Assembly (NCBI RefSeq): GCF_007993045.1
Contig: NZ_VOOR01000014.1
Span: 55,961-119,960, forward strand
Reading direction: 5' to 3'
DNA length: 64,000 nucleotides
From: Phaeodactylibacter luteus
Lineage (GTDB): Bacteria > Bacteroidota > Bacteroidia > Chitinophagales > Saprospiraceae
This document shows positions 29,901 through 37,702 of this stretch, piece by piece; the first letter of the stretch is position 1; each line of letters starts with the position of its first letter. Position numbers and translations under genes: made by a program. The notes under the pieces are model-generated. The model did no database searches. It was not told the DNA's origin and was given only the letters and a program-made list of their open reading frames with translations.

Positions 29901-30767
29901 GAGTGCTGTGTCATTTACCTGGAAAGCAACATCGTAGAAATCGAGGTAGGCAATGTGGCTGTAGCCGATATTGCCGGGCCAGACTTCCTGTGTGTAGATG
30001 AGCCGACAACCTTCTTTGCGGCTCAGGCCGGCCCAGGTGCCATCATCGAATGGACATTCGGCCTCGGGCTGACCCCTTCATCCGCTACAGGCCCCACGGC
30101 TGAGGTGACTGCCATCTCTCACGGCAACTTTGACATTACCCTCGAAGTGACCGAAAACGGCTGTACCTCTACTCAGACGCAACGCATCACGGCCACTACA
30201 AGCCCTATCTACTGCGGGCTGCCTATGCCGCTCAATGTCGAAGTGACCAACGAGGAGCAGGGAGAGGTACTGATCAGTTGGATTGTCGACGAAAACCTCG
30301 TTGGCCACAACTTTATCGTGCAGCACTCCCGAGATGGTGAAACCTTTAGCGAGATCGGGCAAGTAGATGAACCCACTGCTTTCTTGGGCAGCATGGGCTA
30401 CTACGAGTTTGAGCATGAAGCGCCCAAACGGGGGTGCAACCTCTATCGGGTGATCATCATCAATCCAGAAGGGGAAATTTTCTACTCTGAAATCGGAGAG
30501 GCCATCCTGGCCAATGACTCCAAGATCGCCCTCCTCTACCCTAACCCTACTGAGGATGTAGCAACCTTGGAAATCTTGGAAAGTTTCGGCGAGGATATTC
30601 AGATTGAGCTGCTCAGCGCGACCGGCAATCTGATCTTCTCCCGCAACCTCGAGGTGGATGCCAAAATGATTCAAATTGATACCGATGGCCTGCCTGCAGG
30701 CACCTACTTCCTGAAGGTGCGCTATGCCAAAGCTGGCCTCAAAGTGCTGAAGCTCGTCAAACGCTAA
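23943..30767 (+). CDS. SprB-repeat cell-surface adhesin with Sdr-B-like domains and T9SS sorting domain
   Basis: A 2274-residue secreted protein. A basic N-terminus and a long hydrophobic segment ending in TANAQ form the signal peptide. Residues about 50-1475 hold about 19 tandem SprB-type repeats of roughly 75-85 residues, each with a leading Cys, GGTPPYxYLWSNG, and xYTVTVTDxxxC. One unit (near 26790-26990) has lost the WSNG core. Two SdrD B-like domains follow (about 1480-1596, IGNYVWEDLDRDGQQDG; about 1790-1900, LGDFVWLDENRNGIQD). A PKD-like region and a type A T9SS C-terminal domain (ALLYPNPTEDVATLEI to the end) complete it. SprB is the mobile gliding adhesin of Flavobacterium; here adhesion or gliding is inferred, not shown. 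Confidence 0.88.
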   Translation: MKQPLPVQPLPNYAWRKPTWAGTLLACCLLLGAYSTANAQFSVGFDVTEPRCFAQPTGSVTALPAGGTAPYSYLWSNGQTGPTIANITAGSYSVTVTDASSNSVVESVTVTQPTIVNVTLTATQCELPIVITAVGSGGIPGYTYNWNDGQNGAEISVPGAGTFCVTMTDENLCGAVQCIDVAFTPLNVLVDANDISCPDEEDGSVSAIVTSGTPPYNFQWSNGATTQTVTNLAPGTYTVTVTDGGGCTDTATGTVDSPPPIIANIDSNGPTCVGEGDGSATVFATGGTPPFSYLWNTGATGPALSGLTAGTYTVTVSDINGCIAVESTTLTPISSLNASLLVNDESCPDANDGTMTAFPVNGVQPFSYLWSNGQTTQTITNLAPGAYTVTVTDGVGCTDTETGTVNPAADFDIAVTGSDVTICDGTNGSAMVNIIAGEGPFTFAWSNGGTTQMIANLSGGTYTVTVTDANQCTEEGSVLINTPPDLTASITTSESAVCLGEATATATANATGGTPPFSYLWSTGETTQQITGLGAGTYTVTITDAALCSDVASTVIEDAPELFVTVSGDESVCAPETLGFAAASPSGGTPPYNYLWSNGETTPSIAGLPEGEYSVTVTDALGCFATGSITIDIVDDLAVNGTRQSPDCFGENTGAISTAPTGGTSPYSYQWSNGETTPAIQNLAAGIYTVTVTDANGCAVAQTFLLPQPPEFTAAATGSDFVCPGESNGTAMVMATGGTPPYAYLWSNGETTQMVSGLAAGTYTVTVTDDNDCEAIAEVTLESAEGILVNIDAPEVVCGAENTGNATVTASGGVPPYTFEWSTGESDTSIENLPEGTYSVTVTDANGCSTVEEVFIEVVEDFAISIVARDILCNGDSTGTILVTATGGTMPYTFSWSTGLMETGVTQSEIIALPAGMYMITVTDSNDCILSETINLMEADPIVLDIAVTDPTCAGEADGQAVINFSGGNVSPPAVPYMVDINGVSYEVGPSGTLTLDGLQGPDTLIIQTTDGNFCQVLDTAIIGQPSPIDITLSPQSPPCNGDPLGSVQSAVDGGTPPYTYLWSNGAMTPSLMGISAGNYSVTVTDANDCTAVDSVMVVEPELLSIELEKRDVFCDEVNTGYIVATPAGGTSPYSYEWSNGATTDSIGGLAPGQYTVTVLDANECMMMASITIQSFPELELTPIATAPSCFDDANGAATVVVNGGTPPFTFEWSNGSTDSLQLGLPDGVYTVTVTDAVGCTGTEAIAVSQPDELIALIEADSVTDVSCFGFMDGAAAVTVSGGTPPYTYLWSNGAETPGISGVEAGTYTVSVTDINDCTAQAEVTIGQPGEFVVALDAATAATCEDEANGAITSMVTGGTPPYDYLWSNGATTPDISMLAAGTYTLTVTDANDCFVAAFVDIAEFDSPTCTVEIGQEVTMADNGALNVVVNGGTAPFDFLWSNGETTPIITGLTPGTYSVTVTDANGCTTTCEATLDGFVAIGNYVWEDLDRDGQQDGNEPPFPGVEVQLKDAGNNVIATDTTDENGNYLFMELPAGTYSVAFVLPDSFRFTFPNMGDDVLDSDANPNMGGMTQQVTLMNGEIDTTLDAGIYLLPYDDIEDPCICLNNSTTDENGQFLEILTIYSYPNENWTIVEQDGMFDINSPEPPAPPIPVSPGTVIPESATPGAYTFSFKLVDATPYVIFSVTNGFDTLTIDNVCFYPDINLQELPPEELCIFDEPFVPQADPSIPGTLTFYINGIPVDVIDPAALGAGQYQFTAELVPDDPVECTTTIITDFAVVGDCGSTLGDFVWLDENRNGIQDPNEDGIAGVMVILQVPGESDPINIDTTFTDANGLYSFTVAPGDYKLQFMQPSGLVFTEPNAGADDAIDSDVDPDMGMTGIYNIETEEDDLTIDAGLYTKCDNITDPGLIGPNQFLCGPGNDPEPIVNIESPSGGSGEIEYLWMRSTIAGPFNLQTWQIIPGATGDSYDPGPLSETTFFARCARRECCVIYLESNIVEIEVGNVAVADIAGPDFLCVDEPTTFFAAQAGPGAIIEWTFGLGLTPSSATGPTAEVTAISHGNFDITLEVTENGCTSTQTQRITATTSPIYCGLPMPLNVEVTNEEQGEVLISWIVDENLVGHNFIVQHSRDGETFSEIGQVDEPTAFLGSMGYYEFEHEAPKRGCNLYRVIIINPEGEIFYSEIGEAILANDSKIALLYPNPTEDVATLEILESFGEDIQIELLSATGNLIFSRNLEVDAKMIQIDTDGLPAGTYFLKVRYAKAGLKVLKLVKR

Positions 30768-30803
30768 CCGCACAGTAAAATAGCAGAAAATGTGATTTAA
30801 AGG

Positions 30804-30834
30804 AGCGGCTCCGATTTTCGGAGCCGCTTTTTTG
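30804..30834 (+). terminator. Intrinsic terminator of the SprB-like gene
   Basis: AGCGGCTCCGA/TCGGAGCCGCT forms a perfect 11-bp stem with a TTT loop, followed by a run of T residues, 37 bp after the stop codon. Confidence 0.88.
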
Positions 30835-31105
30835 TTTTACACAACCCATTAATAATTAAACAGATAGCAACAAAAAATCTTTTTTATACTAATTTCCTAT
30901 CGAATTAATATGGTTTTTAATTTTCTCTCCTTATACTTGTGGTAACAAAACAAAGATCTATGCCTATGACAGCCTGCACCCGATACTGCTGTTGTTGCCG
31001 ATAACCGTGCGAAAGGCTTAGCTGCCTTTGCCCCACAAGCCCTCCCCAATCAAGACTGCATTTCACAAACCGGCACCGCCATTGCGCGGTGGCAATCCCG
31101 AGCTC
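30835..31105 (+). promoter_or_regulatory. AT-rich leader region of the sulfur operon with weak promoter match
   Basis: 271 bp without a gene. TATACTTG at 30932-30939 matches the Bacteroidota -7 consensus TAnnTTTG with one mismatch in an AT-rich setting; no clear -33 TTTG was found. The leader to the ATG at 31106 would be about 160 nt. Regulation by sulfur status is expected for this pathway, but no known motif was recognised. Confidence 0.3.
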
Positions 31106-33247
31106 ATGTCACAACCCAAAGTAAAAGCTACCGAAGATGCCAAAGACATTGCGGAGCTGCAGCGCCGTATAGCCGATTTCAAAGCCGGCAAAGAAGATGA
31201 AGAGCGCTTCAAACTTTACCGCCTGACCAGAGGCGTTTACGGACAACGGCAGTTCGGCGTTCAGATGTTCCGCACAAAAATCCCTTATGGCAAAATCACC
31301 TGCAGCCAACTTGAACGCCTAGCTGATATTTCCGAACAGTATACCAATGGCAACCTTCATTTGACCACCCGCCAGAATGTACAGCTGCATTTTGTAAAGC
31401 TCTCCGATTCCCCTGCCATTTGGTCGGCGCTCTCAGAAGCAGGCCTTACCGCACGTGAAGCCTGTGGGAACACCGTGCGCAACATCACCGCTTCTGCTGT
31501 TGCGGGCATCGACCCGGAGGAGCATTTCGATGTAGCCCCGTATGTACAAGCAGTTTTTGAATACTTCCTCCGCAACCCCATCTGCCAAGAGATGGGGCGC
31601 AAAATCAAACCAGCTTTTTCCAGCAGCGACAAGGACTCTGCTTTCACCTATTTCCATGATTTTGGCTTCATCCCCCGCCTAAAAAAAGAGCACGGGGCTT
31701 TAGTCCGGGGCTTCAAAGTAGTCGTTGGAGGTGGGCTAGGCGCAGTAGGGGCTATTGCCCAGACCGCTTATGACTTCCTGCCTGCAGACCAGATCATCCC
31801 GTTCATGGAAGCCAGTATACGCGTTTTTGACCGCTATGGCGAAAGGGAAAAGCGCCAGAAAGCACGCATGAAGTTTCTGGTCCGGCAGCTTGGGCTGGAA
31901 GCCTTCTTACAGCTTGTAGAAGAAGAAATGCCGGGCATCGCCAACCGGGCAGTGCCCATCCGCCCTCCGGAAGAAGAGCTGCCGGCCCTTCCCCCCATAG
32001 TGGAAGAGGCCCAACTGCCCGAAACCCATCGGGCAGGCTATGAGCGTTGGAAAGCCCTTAATACCTTCCCTCAGAAGCAGGCAGGCTTTTTTGGTGTTTA
32101 CATCCGCGTGCCGAGGGGGGATATACACGCAAAGATAGCACGGCCTTTGGCTGAAGTAGTGCGTAGGTTCGCCGCCGATGATATCCGGATTACGGTACAA
32201 CAAGGGCTACTTTTACGCTTTGTCCGCCCGGAGGCCCTTTCAGCGCTATACCTCGAGCTATGCCAATTGGGGCTCCACCTGCCCGGAGCACAGTCTATCG
32301 GGGATATCACGGCCTGCCCTGGGACAGATACCTGTGCGCTGGGCGTGACCAATAGCACTGGCTTGGCGGCCGTGCTGGAGCAGCTGCTCGAAGAAGCGTA
32401 CCCCCATCTGATGGCAGACAGCGATATCCGCATAAAGATAAGCGGCTGCATGAATTCTTGCGGACAACATATGGCCGCTCAGATCGGCTTCCACGGCAGC
32501 TCCATTAAGGTGCCCCCCAGGGTTGTCCCTGCTATGCAAGTCGTCCTCGGCGGCGGGGTGAGCCCCGAAGGGGAAGGCTTCATCGCTCAAAAAGTGATCA
32601 AACTCCCTACCCGCCGAATACCAGCTGCACTCCGGCTGTTGCTCGACGATTTTGAAGCCCACGGCGAAGCCCAGCAATTGTTCAACGCCTATGTTCTACA
32701 GCAGGGCAAACGGTATTTTTACGACCTGCTCAAGCCCCTGGCTGACACCGCAACGCTTGAAGATGATGCTTTCATCGACTGGGGCCAGGATACCGCTTAT
32801 CAGCAGGAGATTGGCGTTGGGGAATGTGCTGGCGCGACCTTGGATGTGGTGGGCACGATACTTGCCGAGTCGGCCGAAAAGCTCAAACTTGCTAAGGAAG
32901 CGCTGCAAGCCGAAGCGTGGGGCGATGCCATTTACCAGGCCTACACCAGCATGATCATTGGAGCAAAAGCCCTGCTGCTGGCAGAGGACATACGCTGCAA
33001 CACCCACAAGGGGATACTTGATGACTTCCAACAACACTATATCGCAACCGAAAGGCTCTCCTTCACCAGCGATTTCAAAGCTTATGTCCTGCAGATGAAA
33101 ACTACCCCGCCCTCCAAAGGTTTTGCCCTGCAATATCTTGCACAGGCCCAGGCCTTCTCGGCATTAGCCCAGGCTGTACGAAGGCAGCAGCTCGAGGAAA
33201 CCGGTGGGGAAGAGAAACTCGTTATCGACAATTACTACAAAGCCTAA
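31106..33247 (+). CDS. Siroheme-dependent sulfite/nitrite reductase with C-terminal HEPN-like extension
   Basis: 713 residues from the ATG at 31106; an in-frame TTG at 31028 is less likely. Two ferredoxin-like half-domains and two siroheme/4Fe-4S domains give the six-electron reduction of sulfite to sulfide. The cluster ligands are Cys404 and Cys410 (ACPGTDTCALG) and Cys448 and Cys452 (GCMNSCGQH). The reductase usually ends near residue 555. Residues about 575-713 form an extra alpha-helical module (EALQAEAWGDAIYQAYTSM, GAKALLLAEDIRCNTHKG) that resembles HEPN domains. The downstream siroheme genes and APS-reductase-type cysH argue for sulfite rather than nitrite. The role of the tail is unknown. 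Confidence 0.88.
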   Translation: MSQPKVKATEDAKDIAELQRRIADFKAGKEDEERFKLYRLTRGVYGQRQFGVQMFRTKIPYGKITCSQLERLADISEQYTNGNLHLTTRQNVQLHFVKLSDSPAIWSALSEAGLTAREACGNTVRNITASAVAGIDPEEHFDVAPYVQAVFEYFLRNPICQEMGRKIKPAFSSSDKDSAFTYFHDFGFIPRLKKEHGALVRGFKVVVGGGLGAVGAIAQTAYDFLPADQIIPFMEASIRVFDRYGEREKRQKARMKFLVRQLGLEAFLQLVEEEMPGIANRAVPIRPPEEELPALPPIVEEAQLPETHRAGYERWKALNTFPQKQAGFFGVYIRVPRGDIHAKIARPLAEVVRRFAADDIRITVQQGLLLRFVRPEALSALYLELCQLGLHLPGAQSIGDITACPGTDTCALGVTNSTGLAAVLEQLLEEAYPHLMADSDIRIKISGCMNSCGQHMAAQIGFHGSSIKVPPRVVPAMQVVLGGGVSPEGEGFIAQKVIKLPTRRIPAALRLLLDDFEAHGEAQQLFNAYVLQQGKRYFYDLLKPLADTATLEDDAFIDWGQDTAYQQEIGVGECAGATLDVVGTILAESAEKLKLAKEALQAEAWGDAIYQAYTSMIIGAKALLLAEDIRCNTHKGILDDFQQHYIATERLSFTSDFKAYVLQMKTTPPSKGFALQYLAQAQAFSALAQAVRRQQLEETGGEEKLVIDNYYKA

Positions 33248-33250
33248 CCC

Positions 33251-34021
33251 ATGAAGCACCAACCACACCTCACCTTGGTCGGGGCTGGCCCGGGAGACCC
33301 TGATCTGCTGACCCTGAAAGGCGCTAAAGCGCTCCGGCAAGCCAACGTAGTCTTGTACGATGCCCTGATCGACCCCAGACTGCTGCACCATGCCCCGCCC
33401 CAAGCCCTAAAAGTGTACGTAGGCAAACGGGCGGGGCAACACCGGGCAACGCAAGGGGAGATCAACCAACTTATCGTGCAATACGCAAAAAGCCACGGGC
33501 ATGTTGTCCGCTTAAAAGGGGGCGACCCCTTCGTTTTTGGCCGGGGGCAGGAAGAGGCAGCTTTCGCCCGCAGCAAAGGCATAACGGTGGATATTGTGCC
33601 AGGCATCTCCAGTTGCATTGCCGTGCCGGAGCTGCAACAGGTGCCGCCTACCCGAAGGGGGTATAGCGAAAGCTTTTGGGTCATTACTGGCACGACGCGC
33701 GAGGGCGAGCTCTCTGCAGACCTTGCCTTAGCGGCAAAAAGCACTGCAACGGTCATCGTCTTGATGGGCATGAAAAAAGCTGAGCAGATTGCAGCCCTTT
33801 TCGAACGGGCGGGCAAAAGCGCCCTGCCGGCTATGGCCATTTCCAAAGGCTCCACCCTTGCAGAGCAAAGGGCCATCGGTACGGTGGCTACCTTGCCTAA
33901 GCTCATTGAAGCCAGGCAGCTCCCATGCCCGGGCCTGCTCGTCTTTGGGGAGGTGGTCCGCCTTCACCCCGAATGGGACTATGAAGCCATTTCCACTGCC
34001 CAACTTAAAGAACGTGCCTGA
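33251..34021 (+). CDS. cobA: Uroporphyrinogen-III C-methyltransferase
   Basis: A 256-residue SAM-dependent enzyme that methylates uroporphyrinogen III at C2 and C7 to give precorrin-2, the first step to siroheme. Motifs are LVGAGPGDPDLLTLKGAKAL at the N-terminus, VVRLKGGDPFVFGRGQEEA, VPGISSCIAVPEL and the late TVIVLMGMKKAE. It starts 3 bp after the sulfite reductase stop, and the next gene overlaps its last base, so it makes the cofactor for its neighbour. Length is typical for stand-alone SUMT. Confidence 0.95.
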   Translation: MKHQPHLTLVGAGPGDPDLLTLKGAKALRQANVVLYDALIDPRLLHHAPPQALKVYVGKRAGQHRATQGEINQLIVQYAKSHGHVVRLKGGDPFVFGRGQEEAAFARSKGITVDIVPGISSCIAVPELQQVPPTRRGYSESFWVITGTTREGELSADLALAAKSTATVIVLMGMKKAEQIAALFERAGKSALPAMAISKGSTLAEQRAIGTVATLPKLIEARQLPCPGLLVFGEVVRLHPEWDYEAISTAQLKERA

Positions 34022-34626
34022 TGGAACGCAATACCCTATATCCTGTCTTTTTGAAGCTCGACCGCCTTCGGATGCTCATTGTCGGTGCCGGTGAGGTCGG
34101 CTGCGAAAAACTGACCTTTTTGCTGAAAAGCAGCCCGGACGCCCACATCACTGTAGTCGCAAAGGAAGTGCTCCCACCGGTCAGCAGGCTGCTGCAAGAA
34201 TACCCCTGCGCAGATGTCGCCATCTGTCAAAAGACATTCGCCCCAGAAGACGTCCGAGGCTTTGACCTTGTCATTGCCGCTACCAATTTCCGCGCGCTCA
34301 ACCAAGAGGTCAGGGCAGCAGCCAAAGCCGCCGGTGCCCTCGTCAATGTGGCCGACACGCCTGCCCTGTGCGATTTCTACCTAGGCAGTATTGTCACCAG
34401 AGGGCACCTCAAAGTCGCCATTTCAACCAATGGTCAATCGCCGACCTTTGCCAAGCGTTTCCGGCAATGGCTAGAACAGGTGCTCCCGGAGGATACCCAC
34501 CTGCTGCTGCAAAACCTGAAAGCGTACCGGGATGCCCTTTCGGGCGACTTTGAGGCCAAGGTCCGTGAGCTCAACGAGCTGACAGAAAGCCTGGTCCGGC
34601 CACCTTCAAAATCAACAAAAAGATGA
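34021..34626 (+). CDS. Precorrin-2 dehydrogenase / sirohydrochlorin ferrochelatase
   Basis: A 201-residue Met8/CysG-N-type bifunctional enzyme. It oxidises precorrin-2 with NAD+ and inserts iron to form siroheme. The Rossmann motif is RMLIVGAGEVGCEKLTFLL, followed by FDLVIAATNFRALNQEV and VNVADTPALCDFYLGSIV, then AISTNGQSPTFAKRFRQWL, the usual region after the active site. It overlaps both neighbours (one base with cobA, four with cysH), confirming one operon in which siroheme production is tied to sulfite reductase. Confidence 0.93.
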   Translation: MERNTLYPVFLKLDRLRMLIVGAGEVGCEKLTFLLKSSPDAHITVVAKEVLPPVSRLLQEYPCADVAICQKTFAPEDVRGFDLVIAATNFRALNQEVRAAAKAAGALVNVADTPALCDFYLGSIVTRGHLKVAISTNGQSPTFAKRFRQWLEQVLPEDTHLLLQNLKAYRDALSGDFEAKVRELNELTESLVRPPSKSTKR

Positions 34627-35345
34627 CAAGCTACCGCCATATGACTGCAATATCCACCGAAGCTAGTGCCGAACAGCTCAACAAGCTGTTTACCCCTTTG
34701 ACGTTTGAAGAGCGCATGCGGCTGTTCAACCGCCTTTTCAAAGATGAAGAGGTACTCTATACCTCTTCCTTTGGCACCCGATCGGTCATGCTGCTCCACC
34801 TGATTTCCCGCTACCGCCCCCAGCAGAAGGTTTATTTCATCAATACTACGTACCACTTCCAGGAAACCCTGGAATACCGGGATCAGCTCGCGAAGGAGTT
34901 CGGGCTTGACGTTGCCGACCTCCTGCCCGATGCAGTACAGAACATGATCACCAGAGAAGAGAAATGGTGGCAGTCCAACCCTGATGTTTGCTGCACCGTC
35001 AACAAAGTCCTTCCCCTAGAGCCCATAAAAGCCCGGCATAAAGTATGGATTACCGGGCTGATGAGCTATCAGACCAATTACCGGGCAGGGCTTTCGGTTT
35101 TCGAAATGCAAGACGGCATCTTGAAATTCAACCCGCTGATCGATATAGACGAGGGGGAATGGTTTTATTACACCAGCTGGCATCAGCTGCCCAGGCACCC
35201 GTTGGAAGCGCAAGGGTATGGCTCGGTAGGCTGTGAGCACTGTACTGCAAAAGGGGCTGGCCGGGCGGGCCGATGGAAAGGCCGGGCCAAGACGGAATGT
35301 GGGCTGCACCCTGGGCAACCTGCCAGTCAGCAACAAGAAGCCTGA
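34623..35345 (+). CDS. cysH: Phosphoadenylyl/adenylyl-sulfate reductase, 4Fe-4S type
   Basis: A 240-residue thioredoxin-dependent enzyme that reduces activated sulfate to sulfite, feeding the sulfite reductase upstream. The PP-loop-like segment is YTSSFGTRSVMLLHL. The Cys pairs Cys123-Cys124 (NPDVCCTVNKV) and Cys204/Cys207 (GCEHCTAKG) are the 4Fe-4S ligands that mark the APS-using class; Cys226 in TECGLH is the catalytic residue. The ATG overlaps the upstream stop (ATGA). The sulfate-activation genes (cysD/cysN) are not in the window. Confidence 0.94.
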   Translation: MTSYRHMTAISTEASAEQLNKLFTPLTFEERMRLFNRLFKDEEVLYTSSFGTRSVMLLHLISRYRPQQKVYFINTTYHFQETLEYRDQLAKEFGLDVADLLPDAVQNMITREEKWWQSNPDVCCTVNKVLPLEPIKARHKVWITGLMSYQTNYRAGLSVFEMQDGILKFNPLIDIDEGEWFYYTSWHQLPRHPLEAQGYGSVGCEHCTAKGAGRAGRWKGRAKTECGLHPGQPASQQQEA

Positions 35346-35439
35346 GCCCGCATGTCAGTTCATTGCAAGAACGGAGCCCTGTTTAAACTCTATCTCTCCT
35401 AATCCTGTTGTTTGATTCGAACAACGATAATTCTCGTAC

Positions 35440-36444
35440 ATGATCAAAACGGATATTTTAATCATCGGAGCTGGCCCGGTAGGGCTGTTCACAGTTTTTG
35501 AGGCAGGATTGGTCCAGCTCCGCTGCCATCTGGTGGATGCACTCCCGCAGCCGGGCGGGCAGCTGTCCGAAATTTATCCCAAAAAGCCTATCTACGACAT
35601 TCCGGGCTATCCCAGCATCCTTGCGCAGGAGCTCGTGGACAACCTCATGGAGCAGATCGCACCGTTCAAGCCTGGCTTCACCCTTGGAGAGCGGGCAGAA
35701 TCTATAGCGCGCCTGGAAGATGGCAGCTTCTTGCTGACGACCAGCCGCGGTACTGAGATCAACGCTCCGGTTATCGCCATAGCGGGCGGCCTGGGCTGTT
35801 TTGAGCCCCGCAAACCGCCCATCAGCAACTTATCCCAGTTTGAAGATAAAGGTGTTGATTATATCATCCGGGACCCGGAGGCCTACCGCAACAAACGGGT
35901 AGTCGTGGCTGGCGGTGGCGACAGTGCACTGGATTGGACCATCTATCTGGCTGACGTGGCGGAAGAGGTCACCCTCATCCACAGGAGAAAGGAGTTCAGG
36001 GCAGCCCCCGATAGTGTAGAAAAGGCTTTCCAGCTGGCCGAAAGCGGGCGTATCCGCCTGCTCACTGACTCTCAAGCCATCGGGCTAAAAGGCAATGGAA
36101 AGCTTACCGATGTGGTCATCAAGCACAAAACAGAAGGCGAGCTGGTGCAAGCCACGGACCATTTCATCCCGCTATTTGGGCTGTCGCCTAAATTGGGGCC
36201 TATAGCAGATTGGGGGCTCAATATCAGCAAGAATGCTATAGAAGTAGATACTCTTGACTACAGCACCAATGTGCCCGGCATTTATGCCATTGGCGATATC
36301 AACACCTATGAGGGCAAGCTGAAGCTCATCCTCTGCGGCTTCCACGAAGCGACCCTCATGGTGCAATCTGCGTATAAGCGGATCAACCCGGAAAAGAAGC
36401 TCAGCTTCAAGTATACCACGGTGAACGGGGTCAATGGCTTCTAA
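35440..36444 (+). CDS. Ferredoxin-NADP+ reductase, thioredoxin-reductase-like type
   Basis: A 334-residue flavoprotein. The FAD site is DILIIGAGPVGLFTVFEAG and the NADP site is VVVAGGGDSALDWTIYL. There is no CxxC redox pair between them, which separates it from thioredoxin reductase and fits the YumC-type ferredoxin-NADP reductase. The C-terminal FAD motif is NVPGIYAIGDINTYEGK. It lies 94 bp after cysH on the same strand and is followed by a strong terminator, so it may supply reduced ferredoxin to the sulfite reductase; that is inference from context. Confidence 0.9.
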   Translation: MIKTDILIIGAGPVGLFTVFEAGLVQLRCHLVDALPQPGGQLSEIYPKKPIYDIPGYPSILAQELVDNLMEQIAPFKPGFTLGERAESIARLEDGSFLLTTSRGTEINAPVIAIAGGLGCFEPRKPPISNLSQFEDKGVDYIIRDPEAYRNKRVVVAGGGDSALDWTIYLADVAEEVTLIHRRKEFRAAPDSVEKAFQLAESGRIRLLTDSQAIGLKGNGKLTDVVIKHKTEGELVQATDHFIPLFGLSPKLGPIADWGLNISKNAIEVDTLDYSTNVPGIYAIGDINTYEGKLKLILCGFHEATLMVQSAYKRINPEKKLSFKYTTVNGVNGF

Positions 36445-36469
36445 GCTGCCCTAGCTTGAGATGGACGTA

Positions 36470-36514
36470 AAAAGCGCCCGTTGTCTCTTACCCTGAGAGA
36501 TAGCGGGCGCTTTT
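36470..36514 (+). terminator. Terminator after the sulfur cluster
   Basis: AAAAGCGCCCGTTGTCTCT at 36470-36488 pairs with AGAGATAGCGGGCGCTTTT at 36496-36514, giving a 19-bp stem with one or two mismatches and terminal A/T runs on both sides. It can act for both the rightward gene and the leftward lipoprotein gene. Confidence 0.85.
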
Positions 36515-36558
36515 GCTTTGCCTGAAATGCGTGTGCTGCAGGGCCATTTGCGCTGGGA

Positions 36559-36660
36559 TTGGGCTAGCGATGCGCAGGGGTGGCAAGCCCGATAGGGCCG
36601 AGCGGACAGCGAGCCCCGGAGCGTAGCGCCCCCTGCCGGTAGACGGCTGGGGGAGCCCCC
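36559..36660 (-). repeat. Dispersed intergenic repeat, copy 5 (short form, divergent)
   Basis: Lies between convergent genes. It has GGGCTAGCGATGCGCAGGGG, GCCCGATAGGGCCGAGCGGA and GCGAGCCCCGGAGCGTAGCG. The hairpin has changed to CCCCC-t-GCCG-gtaga-CGGC-t-GGGGG, keeping complementarity although its bases differ strongly from the other copies. Confidence 0.8.
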
Positions 36661-36685
36661 GCAATAGACAGCAGCCTTCGCTCAG

Positions 36686-37702
36686 CTATCGGAAATTCAG
36701 GCTACGGGTAAAAATCCCATTGACGAGGGAATCGCGAGCCTCTCCCGTAATGCGGAAGCCGATGCGCTTCAGTTGGTAACGAGAGGTGAACACGCCAAGC
36801 CCGCCATCAAGGTTGGTATAAGTCGGGATGCTCTGTGCACTTGTGATGCCGGTATTGGCCTGTGCGACCCGGACAAAGTCTAGCAGCTCCTGCCCGGAGC
36901 CCGTGATATAGAGGTCCATATTATCGAAGATGCGGATTTCGCCTTGGCTTGGCGGGAGGGCACCTCCAAGGAAGGCATAGAAGGATTGCCCCTGGATATC
37001 GATTTTTAAGCGCTCTGCGTCTGCATCTGTCCGCTCTACTTCTTTAGCGACCACCCATTCCAGCGTTTTTTTGGTAAACTGAGTGGGGTTCTCCGGAGTG
37101 GACTCCCTGTAGTTGATGACAAAACGCACATCGAAAATCTGTGCCTCCAGGCCCGGCCTCCAGGCTACTGCCCTCAGCTGCGGGTAGCGCCATTGAGAGA
37201 TCTGGTTGGAGGGGGAAGAGCTGACTGAGTCAATTTCATTGAGCACGATAGTCTGAGCAGTAACCGGCGGCAGGTTGTCGCCACGGTCGATGCGCAGGGC
37301 GACTTCATCCCCTCCGGACAGTACGGCCTGCCCTGCGGGGAGTTTGTAAAGGATGTTGGGATCGTTGGCGAAGGCGCCCTCTTGCTTAGGATAGCCTTCT
37401 TGGTTGCCATCGACGCGCTCTAAGACGTAGGAGTCGCCGGTTGTGCTGTTTTCAAGCGAAACGGTGATATCGCCTGGCCCATAGTAAATAGAATCAGCAA
37501 TCTGAGCAATCTGGACCGCATCCCCTCCCGGCTCGAGGAAAGCTTTCTGGACCCGGACGTAATGCGCAGTATCCTGTACAGAAAGGAAAGCGTAGACTAC
37601 GGGAATGTCTTTCCATTCCGATTCGAGCGCGACCTCTGTAGAACAGGAGGCTAACGCGATTGCTGCCAGAAAAGAGAAGCTAAGTTTTTTGGTCAAAGTC
37701 AT
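36686..37702 (-). CDS. Outer-membrane lipoprotein, DUF4249-like
   Basis: A 338-residue protein with a lipoprotein signal (FLAAIALASCS; lipidated Cys at about residue 20). The mature part is beta-rich: IPVVYAFLSVQDTAHYVRV, then ITVSLENSTTGDSYVLE, and a late FTSRYQLKRIGF strand. This resembles the DUF4249-type surface lipoproteins of Bacteroidota, whose function is unknown; the match is by general pattern. It has no operon partner: panB is divergent and the sulfur cluster is convergent. Confidence 0.6.
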   Translation of the reverse strand: MTLTKKLSFSFLAAIALASCSTEVALESEWKDIPVVYAFLSVQDTAHYVRVQKAFLEPGGDAVQIAQIADSIYYGPGDITVSLENSTTGDSYVLERVDGNQEGYPKQEGAFANDPNILYKLPAGQAVLSGGDEVALRIDRGDNLPPVTAQTIVLNEIDSVSSSPSNQISQWRYPQLRAVAWRPGLEAQIFDVRFVINYRESTPENPTQFTKKTLEWVVAKEVERTDADAERLKIDIQGQSFYAFLGGALPPSQGEIRIFDNMDLYITGSGQELLDFVRVAQANTGITSAQSIPTYTNLDGGLGVFTSRYQLKRIGFRITGEARDSLVNGIFTRSLNFR

